From: Desulfobacteraceae bacterium
GTDB taxonomy: Bacteria > Desulfobacterota > Desulfobacteria > Desulfobacterales > Desulfobacteraceae
Reading direction: 5' to 3'
DNA length: 7,794 nucleotides
Assembly: GCA_003354055.1 (NCBI GenBank)
Contig: PIVQ01000321.1
Coordinates: forward strand, 1-7,794
The position numbers and the translations under genes were made by a program. The notes below the pieces were generated by a model. It was given only the letters and a program-made list of their open reading frames with translations, was not told where the DNA came from and did not search any database. Below are positions 1-6,973 of this stretch, piece by piece (the stretch's first letter is position 1; every line of letters begins with the position of its first letter).

Positions 1-42
1 CTGGACCAGAAGCTTGGTTTCTTTATTTACAAATATACTCAC
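1..42 (-). CDS. sucD: Succinyl-CoA synthetase alpha subunit, N-terminal fragment (runs off the left edge)
   Basis: Read on the minus strand from a GTG at 42-40, the 14 visible codons give (M)SIFVNKETKLLVQ, which matches the conserved start of SucD proteins (MSI-VNK-TK--VQ). An AAGGAG Shine-Dalgarno sequence at 54-49 lies six bases before the GTG, which decides this start. SucD binds CoA, carries the catalytic phosphohistidine and pairs with SucC to convert succinyl-CoA, phosphate and NDP into succinate, CoA and NTP. The gap to the sucC stop codon is 11 bases and the Shine-Dalgarno sequence begins on the last base of that stop, so the two genes are almost certainly co-translated. The Rossmann CoA-binding domain and active-site histidine are outside the window, so the identification rests on the N-terminus and the gene order. 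Confidence 0.85.
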   Translation of the reverse strand, partial: MSIFVNKETKLLVQ

Positions 43-53
43 TTTGGTCTCCT

Positions 54-1214
54 TTAATTAACGGCAGCAGCAATTTTAGCGGCTGCGTCGGAAAGATCGA
101 TTGCACTTGTCAGGTTCAGTCCGGCATCGGCCAGAATTCTTTTACCTTCTGTCACATTGGTGCCTTCCATACGGACTACAACAGGGATGCTTAAGCCGGT
201 CTTTTTGGCTGCATCCACAACGCCCTGGGCAAAGATATCGCACCGCAGAATTCCGCCGAAGATATTGATGAGAACGGCTTTTACCTTTTCATCTGCCAGG
301 ATGATTCTGAATGCGTTTTCCACCTGCTCTGATGATGCTCCGCCCCCTACATCCATGAAGTTCGCAGGAGTGGCACCGGCATTTTTAATAATATCCATGG
401 TGGCCATGGCAAGCCCTGCACCGTTTACGATATTACCTACGTTTCCGTCCAGGTTGATATAGTTGAGATTAAATTTAGACGCTTCCACTTCCAGAGGATC
501 TTCTTCAGTCAGGTCGCGAAGTTCAAGGAGATCTTTGTGACGGTAGAGTGCATTGGAGTCAAAATCCACCTTGGCATCCAGAGCCAGAACCTTATCGTCC
601 GATGTCAGGATCAGAGGATTGATTTCCAGCATGGTGCAGTCTGTGGCGGCAAACATCTTATAGAGGTTGGCCAGAAGCCCTGCAAACTGTTTCATGGCAG
701 CAGCGGGAATTCCCAGACCAAATGCCACTTCTCGGAGATGATACCCCTGGATACCCATGAGGGCATCCACCTGAACCTTGATGATTCTTTCGGGGGTCTT
801 TTCCGCCACTTCCTCAATATCCATACCACCGTCCTGGCTGGCCATAATGATGATGGAGGCGGTTGCCCTATCCATCAGCAAAGAGAGATACAACTCTTTT
901 TCGATATTCTGACCGGCTTCGACGAGCAGCTTTTGAACCAGCTTACCCTCAGGACCTGTCTGATGGGTGACCAGAGTCATGCCCAAAATTTCATCGGCGA
1001 TTGTTTCCACCTCTTCCATGGAATGGGCCAGTTTGACCCCGCCGCCCTTGCCTCTGCCGCCGGCATGGATCTGGGCCTTTACAACTACTGGAAAAGCACC
1101 CAATTTTGATGCCGCTTCTTTTGCCTCTTCAACGGAAAAGACAGGCTGTCCCTCAGGTACGGGAACATTATACTGCCGGAACAATTCCTTTGCTTGGTAC
1201 TCATGTATTTTCAT
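54..1214 (-). CDS. sucC: Succinyl-CoA synthetase (ADP-forming type) beta subunit
   Basis: The 386-residue product has the usual length of bacterial SucC (E. coli 388). The N-terminal ATP-grasp domain (about 1-230) opens with MKIHEYQAKELF and contains the nucleotide-binding signature KAQIHAGGRGKGGGVK (46-61) and the metal/nucleotide stretch LEINPL (196-201). The C-terminal CoA-ligase domain (about 255-380) has GNVGNIVNGAGLAMATMD, the glycine loop GGGASSEQ and NIFGGI, typical of the subunit interface and phosphohistidine-facing site. With SucD it makes or uses succinyl-CoA with substrate-level nucleotide phosphorylation in the cytoplasm. The ATG at 1214 is preceded by AAGGA (1226-1222, seven-base spacing). 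It follows meaB after 70 bp with no visible terminator, so it should belong to the methylmalonyl-CoA operon and drain or feed the succinyl-CoA pool of the mutase. ATP versus GTP preference cannot be settled by eye. Confidence 0.96.
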   Translation of the reverse strand: MKIHEYQAKELFRQYNVPVPEGQPVFSVEEAKEAASKLGAFPVVVKAQIHAGGRGKGGGVKLAHSMEEVETIADEILGMTLVTHQTGPEGKLVQKLLVEAGQNIEKELYLSLLMDRATASIIIMASQDGGMDIEEVAEKTPERIIKVQVDALMGIQGYHLREVAFGLGIPAAAMKQFAGLLANLYKMFAATDCTMLEINPLILTSDDKVLALDAKVDFDSNALYRHKDLLELRDLTEEDPLEVEASKFNLNYINLDGNVGNIVNGAGLAMATMDIIKNAGATPANFMDVGGGASSEQVENAFRIILADEKVKAVLINIFGGILRCDIFAQGVVDAAKKTGLSIPVVVRMEGTNVTEGKRILADAGLNLTSAIDLSDAAAKIAAAVN

Positions 1215-1284
1215 CTAATCTTCCTTCAATTTAGATTATAAATAAAATCAAGTACTACGTATTTCTTTCACAAATATGACGCAT

Positions 1285-2268
1285 TTATAACAATGCTAAC
1301 AACGCCTTGGCTGCTGCCGAAGGCGACATTTTTTCGTTTTCAACCTTCTGGGAGACCGCAGGGATTTGCCCCTTTATCTTTTTATTCTCCCAGAACCGTT
1401 GTTTTAGTCCTTCATCCACCAAAGTCCACATCCACTCCAGAGACTGGTGTCGTCTGCGCTGGTCAAACTCCCCTGTTTTAATAAACTTTTCCCTGTGCTC
1501 CAAAACAAGATCCCACACAGGAAGGGTACCGCCTTCAGTCACTGAAGAACAGGACAGCACCGGGGTATGCCAGGTGGGTGTGTCATCTGCAACCATATGC
1601 ATGGCCACTTCAAGATCCTGGCGGGTCTGGTTTACGCGATCCAGATTATCCCCGTCCGCCTTGTTGATGGCTATGGCATCGGCAAGTTCCAGTACACCCT
1701 TTTTAATACCCTGAAGTTCATCTCCGGCCCCGGCAATGGCCAGGACCAGGAAGAAATCAACCATGGAGGCCACTGCAATTTCAGACTGACCGACCCCAAC
1801 GGTTTCCACCAGGATCACATCAAAACCGGCTGCCTCACAGACCAACATGATCTCCCTTGTCCTTGAGGCCACACCGCCTAAGGTACTACCCGCAGGTGAC
1901 GGCCGGATAAAGGAGTTTTCATGGGCAGAGAGTTTTTCCATCCGGGTCTTATCCCCCAGAATGGATCCGCCGCTGCGCTGGCTTGTTGGATCCACGGCCA
2001 GCACGGCAACCTTATGCCCTGCATCAGCGAGATCCATACCGAGATTCTCAATAAAGGTGCTCTTGCCCACCCCCGGGACCCCTGTGATGCCTAAGCGCAC
2101 AGATTTCCCGGTACGGGGAAGGACTGCATCCATAATATGATGCGCCAGGGCCTGGTGGGTCGGCAGATTGCTTTCGATCAAGGTCATGGTCTTGGCAATC
2201 ATCCGCCGGTTGCAGGCAAAGATCCCCTGAACAAGCTCATCCGGATCAATAACGGTAGCGATAGTCAT
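1285..2268 (-). CDS. meaB: Methylmalonyl-CoA mutase-associated GTPase MeaB (ArgK family)
   Basis: This 327-residue protein is a MeaB/MMAA-type G3E P-loop GTPase. Visible motifs are the Walker A GVPGVGKST (63-71), the switch stretch VDPTSQRSGGSILGDKTRM (92-110), the Walker B-like VETVGVGQSE (154-163) and the base-specificity motif NKAD (202-205). The C-terminal helical part (about 260-327) resembles the MeaB dimerisation arm. In characterised members the protein binds the mutase, gates adenosylcobalamin loading and protects the enzyme from inactivation; the old ArgK name (arginine transport kinase) is considered a misannotation. The gene starts five bases after the mutase stop codon (TGA-N5-ATG). 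I see no Shine-Dalgarno sequence in front of it, only a weak GGTG farther back, so translation probably depends on ribosomes ending the mutase. This coupling fits a partner made in fixed proportion to the mutase. Confidence 0.95.
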   Translation of the reverse strand: MTIATVIDPDELVQGIFACNRRMIAKTMTLIESNLPTHQALAHHIMDAVLPRTGKSVRLGITGVPGVGKSTFIENLGMDLADAGHKVAVLAVDPTSQRSGGSILGDKTRMEKLSAHENSFIRPSPAGSTLGGVASRTREIMLVCEAAGFDVILVETVGVGQSEIAVASMVDFFLVLAIAGAGDELQGIKKGVLELADAIAINKADGDNLDRVNQTRQDLEVAMHMVADDTPTWHTPVLSCSSVTEGGTLPVWDLVLEHREKFIKTGEFDQRRRHQSLEWMWTLVDEGLKQRFWENKKIKGQIPAVSQKVENEKMSPSAAAKALLALL

Positions 2269-2273
2269 GACAA

Positions 2274-4397
2274 TCAGGCACCGATAATATTCAGGGTTCT
2301 GTTGGCGGACTCAGTGACCACGGTTCCGGGACCAAAGATATCCGAGGCACCCGCGTCAGTCAAAAAGTCATAGTCACCCGGCGGAATGATCCCGCCGACC
2401 ACCACTTTAATATCGGTTGCACCTTCCTTCTTCAGAGCTGCAATCACCTGGGGTACCAGAGTTTTATGGCCGGCTGCCAGACTGGAAACACCAATCACAT
2501 GAACATCGTTTTCAACTGCCATTTTGGCCGCTTCTTCAGGAGTCTGAAACATGGGTCCAAGATCCACGTCAAACCCAAAGTCTGCATAGGCTGTGGCAAT
2601 CACTTTTACGCCGCGGTCATGGCCGTCCTGTCCCATTTTGGACAGAAGGATTCTGGGCCTGCGACCTGTTTTCGCTTCGAAATCAGCCGTTCTTTTTCTC
2701 AAAGAGGCAAGGATTTCAGGATCGGCATGTTCTGCATACACCCCGGAAATACACTGGGTGGTGGCGACAAAGCGGGAGAACACGGATTCCATGGCATCGG
2801 AAATCTCACCTACTGTGGCACGGGCACGAACCGCCGGCAGACAGGCTGCCAGAAGGTTGTCACCGTTTTCACAGGCCTTTGTAATATCGGCCAGAGCTTT
2901 TTCGACGACGGCATTGTCCCGGTCCTTTTTAATCTGGTCCAGACGGGCCACCTGTTCGTTTCTTACATCTTCGGAGACTTCCCTTACCGCTATGGGAACT
3001 TCATCTTCAATCTTATATTTATTCACACCGACAATAACGTCATCACCCTTGTCAATGCCTGCCTGGCGACGGGCAGCCGCCTCTTCGATACGCATCTTGG
3101 GCATTCCGGACTCAATGGCCTTGGCCATGCCGCCTAAACCCTCAACTTCTTTAAGGATAACCCGGACCTGGTCCACGATATTCTGGGTGATGCTTTCCAC
3201 GTAATAGGATCCGCCTAAAGGATCGATCACGTCACATATCTTGGACTCTTCCTGGACAAGAATCTGTGTATTTCTGGAAATTCTTGCGGAGAGTTCCGTG
3301 GGCAGGCCAACCGCCTCGTCAAAGGAGTTGGTGTGCAGGCTCTGGGTACCACCGAGAACAGCTGACAGACATTCCAAAGCAGTTCTAACCACATTATTAT
3401 AGGGATCCTGCTGGGTCAGGCTCCAGCCGGAAGTCTGGCAATGGGTCCTGAGCATAGAGGATTTAGGATTCTTGGGTTCAAACTCTGCCATCATCTCTGC
3501 CCAGAGAAACCTTGCCGCCCTGAGCATGGCAATGTACATGAAGAAATCCATGCCGATGCCGAAGAAAAAGGAGAGTCTCGGAGCAAAATGATCAATATCC
3601 ATGCCTGTGGCAAGGGCCGCTCTTACATATTCAAGACCGTCTGCCAGGGTAAAGGCGCATTGGAGAACAGGGTCTGCACCCGCCTCCATGATATGGTAAC
3701 CGGAAATGGAGATGGTGTTGAACTTGGGCATGTTCTCGGAGCAGAATCCCATGATATCCGAGATGATCCGCATGGACGGGCTTGGCGGATAAATGTATGT
3801 GTTCCGGGTCAGGTATTCTTTAAGGATATCGTTCTGGATGGTACCCATAAGCTGGTCATGGGGAACGCCCTGTTCTTCGGCTGCCACGATATAACCGGCC
3901 AGGATGGGCAGTACCGCTCCGTTCATGGTCATGGACACGGACATCTTGTCCAGCGGGATCTGGTCAAAGAGAATCTTCATATCTTCGACGGAATCAATGG
4001 CGACTCCGGCCTTACCCACGTCGCCGGCTACTCTGGGATGATCCGAGTCATAACCTCGGTGGGTGGCAAGGTCAAAGGCAACAGACAGGCCCTTTTGCCC
4101 TGCAGCCAGGTTTTTACGATAAAAGGCATTGGATTCGCTGGCAGTGGAGAAACCCGCATACTGGCGAATGGTCCAGGGACGACCCGCATACATGGTGGCC
4201 ATGGGCCCGCGCACGTAGGGGTTGAATCCCGGCAGATTATCTTTAAATTCTACATTTTCAAGGTCGGCCGCCGTATACAGGGGTTTAACATCAATACCCT
4301 CAGGTGTTTTTTTGGTAAGGCTCTCCAGGGGTTTCCCCCGAAGTTGTTTTGCGGCAAGTTCTTCCCACTCTTTAATATCCGTTGGTTTTTGAGACAT
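2274..4397 (-). CDS. Methylmalonyl-CoA mutase, single-chain catalytic plus B12-binding protein
   Basis: The 707-residue protein is a full mutase in one chain, near the length of E. coli ScpA/Sbm (714), so it is probably a homodimer rather than a MutA/MutB heterodimer. The TIM-barrel substrate domain (about 40-560) contains [14 protein letters not shown] (73-86), [15 protein letters not shown] (109-123), [17 protein letters not shown] (185-201) and [10 protein letters not shown] (232-241). By alignment from memory with Propionibacterium MutB, Y80, R198 and H235 correspond to Y89, R207 and H244, which favour methylmalonyl-CoA over isobutyryl-CoA. The C-terminal cobalamin domain (about 578-707) has DGHDRG (591-596), where H593 should be the lower cobalt ligand, then the GVSSLAAGH and VVVGGIIP segments. 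It isomerises (R)-methylmalonyl-CoA and succinyl-CoA using adenosylcobalamin. GGAGG (4408-4404) six bases before the ATG supports the start. It sits between mce and meaB, its dedicated partners. Gene names scpA, mutB and mcmA are all used for such proteins, so none is assigned. Confidence 0.97.
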   Translation of the reverse strand: MSQKPTDIKEWEELAAKQLRGKPLESLTKKTPEGIDVKPLYTAADLENVEFKDNLPGFNPYVRGPMATMYAGRPWTIRQYAGFSTASESNAFYRKNLAAGQKGLSVAFDLATHRGYDSDHPRVAGDVGKAGVAIDSVEDMKILFDQIPLDKMSVSMTMNGAVLPILAGYIVAAEEQGVPHDQLMGTIQNDILKEYLTRNTYIYPPSPSMRIISDIMGFCSENMPKFNTISISGYHIMEAGADPVLQCAFTLADGLEYVRAALATGMDIDHFAPRLSFFFGIGMDFFMYIAMLRAARFLWAEMMAEFEPKNPKSSMLRTHCQTSGWSLTQQDPYNNVVRTALECLSAVLGGTQSLHTNSFDEAVGLPTELSARISRNTQILVQEESKICDVIDPLGGSYYVESITQNIVDQVRVILKEVEGLGGMAKAIESGMPKMRIEEAAARRQAGIDKGDDVIVGVNKYKIEDEVPIAVREVSEDVRNEQVARLDQIKKDRDNAVVEKALADITKACENGDNLLAACLPAVRARATVGEISDAMESVFSRFVATTQCISGVYAEHADPEILASLRKRTADFEAKTGRRPRILLSKMGQDGHDRGVKVIATAYADFGFDVDLGPMFQTPEEAAKMAVENDVHVIGVSSLAAGHKTLVPQVIAALKKEGATDIKVVVGGIIPPGDYDFLTDAGASDIFGPGTVVTESANRTLNIIGA

Positions 4398-4403
4398 ACT
4401 TAT

Positions 4404-4408
4404 CCTCC
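4404..4408 (-). promoter_or_regulatory. Shine-Dalgarno sequence of methylmalonyl-CoA mutase
   Basis: GGAGG on the minus strand, six bases before the ATG at 4397. It is among the strongest ribosome binding sites in the window and contrasts with the lack of one before meaB directly downstream, suggesting that mutase translation sets the level for the pair. Confidence 0.8.
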
Positions 4409-4424
4409 GGTCTTAGATGATTTG

Positions 4425-4466
4425 GGTACCGGCAAATCCGTTCTATTCCTACTTCATGCCGGAACC
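4425..4466 (-). other. Intercistronic inverted repeat between mce and the mutase gene
   Basis: In the mRNA, GGTTCCGGC (4466-4458) can pair with GCCGGTACC (4433-4425), a nine-base stem broken by one T-T mismatch, around a loop of 24 bases. It lies in the 98-bp gap after mce and ends 16 bases before the mutase Shine-Dalgarno sequence. There is no T-run after it, so it is not an intrinsic terminator. It could protect or process the message, or be chance. The pairing is seen; the role is guesswork. Confidence 0.4.
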
Positions 4467-4495
4467 AGGGCTGTAGCGTTTGCTGATAAAAGGCT

Positions 4496-4897
4496 TTACC
4501 TTTCACACAATTCCACAAGAACGCCGGATGTTGCTTTGGGATGCAGGAATGCTATTTTGGCACCGCCCGCCCCAATACGCGGTACCTGGTCAATCAGCTT
4601 GACACCCTTCTCTTTAAGCTCGGCAAGGGCCTCTTCAATATTCTCAACCCGGAAGGCGACATGCTGGATACCTTCTCCCCTTTTTTCAATATACTTGGCC
4701 ACAGGGCCGTCATCGGAGGTGGATTCCAAAAGCTCTACTTCGCTTTCTCCCACAGGCAGGAACGCTGTGGTGACTTTCTGGGCCTCTACGGTTTCGGTTC
4801 CCTCCATGGAAAGGCCGAGTACATCTGTCCAGAAATTCTTTTTTTCTTCAATACTGGAAACTGCTATACCGAGGTGATCTATCTTCAAAATTTTCAT
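4496..4897 (-). CDS. mce: Methylmalonyl-CoA epimerase
   Basis: The 133-residue protein belongs to the vicinal oxygen chelate (glyoxalase) superfamily and has the usual size of methylmalonyl-CoA epimerases. It has two babab modules: [19 protein letters not shown] (5-23) opens the first and [19 protein letters not shown] (76-94) the second. The expected divalent metal ligands are visible as H8, E55 (in VELLE), H79 and E129 (in GVLVELCE); the [16 protein letters not shown] stretch (106-121) is typical of the family. It interconverts (S)- and (R)-methylmalonyl-CoA, linking the carboxylation or carboxyl-transfer step with the mutase encoded next. The ATG at 4897 has GGAG (4908-4905) seven bases upstream. 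It is the first gene of the propionate operon, following a 183-bp gap with a promoter candidate. A glyoxalase I function is unlikely given the neighbours. Confidence 0.95.
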   Translation of the reverse strand: MKILKIDHLGIAVSSIEEKKNFWTDVLGLSMEGTETVEAQKVTTAFLPVGESEVELLESTSDDGPVAKYIEKRGEGIQHVAFRVENIEEALAELKEKGVKLIDQVPRIGAGGAKIAFLHPKATSGVLVELCER

Positions 4898-4965
4898 CCC
4901 GAATCTCCACTTTATAGTTTTACTTTCGGTTGACTCTTTTGGGCAATAAGAGCATTTTGTGCGCG

Positions 4966-4984
4966 ACTTTTGGTTAACAAAAGT
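4966..4984. promoter_or_regulatory. Perfect 7-bp inverted repeat at the predicted mce transcription start; candidate operator
   Basis: ACTTTTG (4966-4972) and CAAAAGT (4978-4984) are perfect inverted copies separated by five bases (GTTAA). The repeat begins at about the expected start site of the promoter placed just upstream, the usual position for a repressor operator; as RNA it would form a short 5' hairpin. The symmetry is seen in the sequence; regulation by a propionate or acyl-CoA responsive repressor is inference. Confidence 0.45.
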
Positions 4985-4990
4985 ACAATA

Positions 4991-5020
4991 TTTATAATTG
5001 GTTCAAACAAGTAAAGTCAA
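4991..5020 (-). promoter_or_regulatory. Candidate sigma-70 type promoter for mce-mutase-meaB-sucCD
   Basis: On the minus strand a -35 like TTGACT (5020-5015) and a -10 like TATAAA (4996-4991) are separated by 18 bases (17 if TTATAA is taken as the -10), in an AT-rich stretch. This gives a leader of about 85-90 bases before the mce ATG. No terminator is visible after the upstream gene, so read-through could also contribute. Confidence 0.5.
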
Positions 5021-5080
5021 CCATAAACTGCCTAAATCATTTAATAAGCAGACGCTAAAAATCAAAGCTACTGTAGGGAC

Positions 5081-5722
5081 TTAGGAAATTTGGGATAGAT
5101 TTGCCATGTATCCCGGGACTATTCGAAGGGGATCTAAGTCAAGACATTCTGCATAGGATTTTAAAAATCCTTTTAAGTAAATTGAGGGGGGAAGTTTTGC
5201 TGTGCTGTCCGACTCAATGGCCTCTAGAGTGGCCACGCTGACCCGGGACATTTCAAAGATATCAATAAGGGAAATTTGCGCCAGTCTGCGCAATTGTTCA
5301 AGATCTTTACCGGAAATTGCATTTTTGGCCTGAATCACATCTTTCAGGGATTGAAAATTACGTCCTTCAGTCTTTTGTTTCAGGACCCTGGATGCCTGAC
5401 CATTGTCTTGCGGCGTATTGGTATTGAACACCGGAACCGGTGCCTTGGTCTTATTGGAAAAAAGCATCTTCTCGGACAGTTTGCCTGCCCCTAAAAGTCC
5501 CTGATCATAAGCGGACCGTTTGCTTCGATCCGTCAGCGTCCTGAAGGCGTGTTCTGCCTGATTCAGGATTGCCGCCCTTTCTGCCGTGGAAAACAGGGAA
5601 TAGGTACTCAGGGAGTCCTTATCATAAATAGACTGAATTTCTCTAAATGCACCCCTGATATCTTCAAACGTTGCATTGGACTCTATATCCAGTATTTCAT
5701 AATAGGTTAATTCCTCTTTCAT
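5081..5722 (-). CDS. J-like domain protein with RodZ-type helix-turn-helix; HPD motif absent
   Basis: The 213-residue protein has two parts. Residues 6-74 read as a J-domain (YYEILDIESNATFEDIRGAFREI ... AFRTLTDRSKRSAYDQ), with helices I, II and the final helix recognisable. The loop that should carry His-Pro-Asp reads IYDKDS (32-37) instead, so stimulation of DnaK is unlikely. A polar linker (about 80-130) leads to residues 138-203, which resemble the helix-turn-helix of RodZ and related proteins (LEQLRRLAQISLIDIFEMSRVSVATLEAIE then PPSIYLKGFLKSYAECLDLDP). In RodZ this fold contacts MreB rather than DNA. No signal peptide or membrane segment is seen, unlike RodZ. The ATG shares one base with the stop of the ParA-like gene (TAATG), with GGAG/GAGG just before, so the two are co-translated. 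A role as adaptor for that ATPase or for a cytoskeletal filament is inferred; a DNA-binding regulator is the alternative. Confidence 0.85.
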   Translation of the reverse strand: MKEELTYYEILDIESNATFEDIRGAFREIQSIYDKDSLSTYSLFSTAERAAILNQAEHAFRTLTDRSKRSAYDQGLLGAGKLSEKMLFSNKTKAPVPVFNTNTPQDNGQASRVLKQKTEGRNFQSLKDVIQAKNAISGKDLEQLRRLAQISLIDIFEMSRVSVATLEAIESDSTAKLPPSIYLKGFLKSYAECLDLDPLRIVPGYMANLSQIS

Positions 5723-6726
5723 TACACCTCTCCTGCGATCTGCGGGCGTCCGTCCTCAATCACATTTCTCGCAACACGGGCCAGATCATTGGCGGTTTTG
5801 GTATAGGCATACTTTGAGATAAAGTTCTGCCTCAGCTGAATTGAATCGTGGACCTTTTCATCATAACGAATATTGCCTAAAAATTTAAATCTGGAATAAA
5901 AGTGACGGTTGCACACCTTCTCAATCTTATACCCCAGCGAGGGGTCATCCTTCTGTCTGACCTGATTGACCACAAATTTAAAATCAAACTCGCTCAGTTT
6001 TTCCTTGAGCAGATCCCCCATTTCCTGATCCTGACCGGCAATCTCATTAACAATGCGAAAGGACTGGTCAAGACTGTTGCCGGTCAGATCAACATTTTTG
6101 GTCACCTTATTAAAGACCGACTGCTTCAAAGTCCTTTTGACCACCCTGAAATACACGGCCTTAATAAAATTAAAGGTGTTCTCAATGGATGTGGGCTCTG
6201 AGGTCACAATACAGATGCCCTGATTATCCGTAAGAAAAAAGTCCAGCATATTAAAATTGGTGCCGGCCCCAAGATCCATGAGCACATAATCATAGTCAAG
6301 GCTCCGGATGGCTCTGATGATCTTCTGTTTCTGGGCAGTATAGAGATTGGCAGCTTCGGTGTTGCAATTTCTGGAACTGATAAAAAAAAGATTGGGAATC
6401 TTCGTGGGAACCGCGGCCTGTTCAAGAGTCCCGGTTGTCTTGTCCAGAAAGGTATCCAGTCCCCTTCCTTCGTCATTGTGTTCCACAAAGGTATGCAGAT
6501 TAGAAGACCCAAGATCAAGATCAATAAGCAGCACCCGTTTGCCCCTACGGGCCAGCAAAGTACCGATATTCGCAGTGATCATGCTCTTTCCGATTCCGCC
6601 TTTTCCACCGCCAACAGGATATATCCGCGTCTCTTTGATGGTTGTTTCCTTCACTGGTTTGTGCTGATTAGAGATAAGTGTTTTATCGCAAATCTGGAAT
6701 TTCCTGTCAAGCAAAGCTATGGACAT
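5722..6726 (-). CDS. ParA/MinD-family ATPase, FlhG-like
   Basis: The 334-residue protein is a deviant Walker A ATPase. It shows GGGKGGIGKS (39-48) with the signature lysine K42 and catalytic lysine K47, the A' box LLIDLDLGSSN (67-77) and a Walker B segment DYVLMDLGAG (146-155). SEPTSIENTFNFIKAVYFR (176-194) is typical of the FlhG/MinD-like branch found beside motility and polarity genes. Such proteins dimerise with ATP and place partners at the pole, membrane or nucleoid. About 35 residues precede the P-loop, longer than in MinD; they do not show the FlhG DQAxxLR motif I would look for, and the C-terminus has no obvious amphipathic MinD-type membrane helix. The ATG at 6726 lacks a clear Shine-Dalgarno sequence, so the start is less certain than the rest. 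It is coupled to the J-like/HTH gene by a one-base overlap. A flagellar role cannot be shown because no flagellar gene is present. Confidence 0.9.
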   Translation of the reverse strand: MSIALLDRKFQICDKTLISNQHKPVKETTIKETRIYPVGGGKGGIGKSMITANIGTLLARRGKRVLLIDLDLGSSNLHTFVEHNDEGRGLDTFLDKTTGTLEQAAVPTKIPNLFFISSRNCNTEAANLYTAQKQKIIRAIRSLDYDYVLMDLGAGTNFNMLDFFLTDNQGICIVTSEPTSIENTFNFIKAVYFRVVKRTLKQSVFNKVTKNVDLTGNSLDQSFRIVNEIAGQDQEMGDLLKEKLSEFDFKFVVNQVRQKDDPSLGYKIEKVCNRHFYSRFKFLGNIRYDEKVHDSIQLRQNFISKYAYTKTANDLARVARNVIEDGRPQIAGEV

Positions 6727-6973
6727 GCGGGGATTTAATGAATCTGAAGTCTTTGGAGGTCCGAATCAGAGCATCGAGTAGACATTGGGGGGAAAGGGCC
6801 TCCACGCATCTTGGCCGCTCGTCCAAAAGCTTCAAAGAAGCAGAAGAACTTATAGCCGGTTATATTAATAATACGCGAGAAAAAAGCTCCGAACCTTTCA
6901 AATCTCAATAACTGACAAAGTTAGAATAATAATAGAAGCAATCTTGTTTGGGTAAGTTATTTTGTAACGATTC

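Noticed and set aside
537..1109. Plus-strand open frame opposite sucC
   Set aside because: Antisense to a strongly conserved gene, with no known domain; other plus-strand frames opposite meaB, the mutase and the ATPase are rejected for the same reason.
1215..1284. Possible promoter or terminator in the 70-bp meaB-sucC gap
   Set aside because: The stretch is AT-rich but has no convincing hairpin and no well-spaced -35/-10 pair; only the sucC ribosome binding site stands out.
3441..4877. A 478-codon open frame on the plus strand opposite the mutase and epimerase genes
   Set aside because: It lies antisense to two clearly conserved genes, has no recognisable family or ribosome binding site, and its length follows from the codon use of the real genes.
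5023..5080. Search for a terminator between the J-like/HTH gene and the mce promoter
   Set aside because: No stable hairpin with a T-run was found on the minus strand; read-through into the mce operon remains possible.
6825..6845. Short hairpin GCTTC-AAA-GAAGC between the bactofilin and ATPase genes
   Set aside because: The stem is only five pairs and no T-run follows on either strand, so it is not a believable terminator.
6738..6911. Small plus-strand frame of 57 codons (MNLKSLEVRIRASSRHW and onward) starting 12 bases from the ATPase start and facing away from it
   Set aside because: It has a weak GGGGA before the ATG and a believable polar composition, but I recognise no family. It falls in the gap that should hold upstream signals of the ATPase gene, so I leave it as an unproven possibility.
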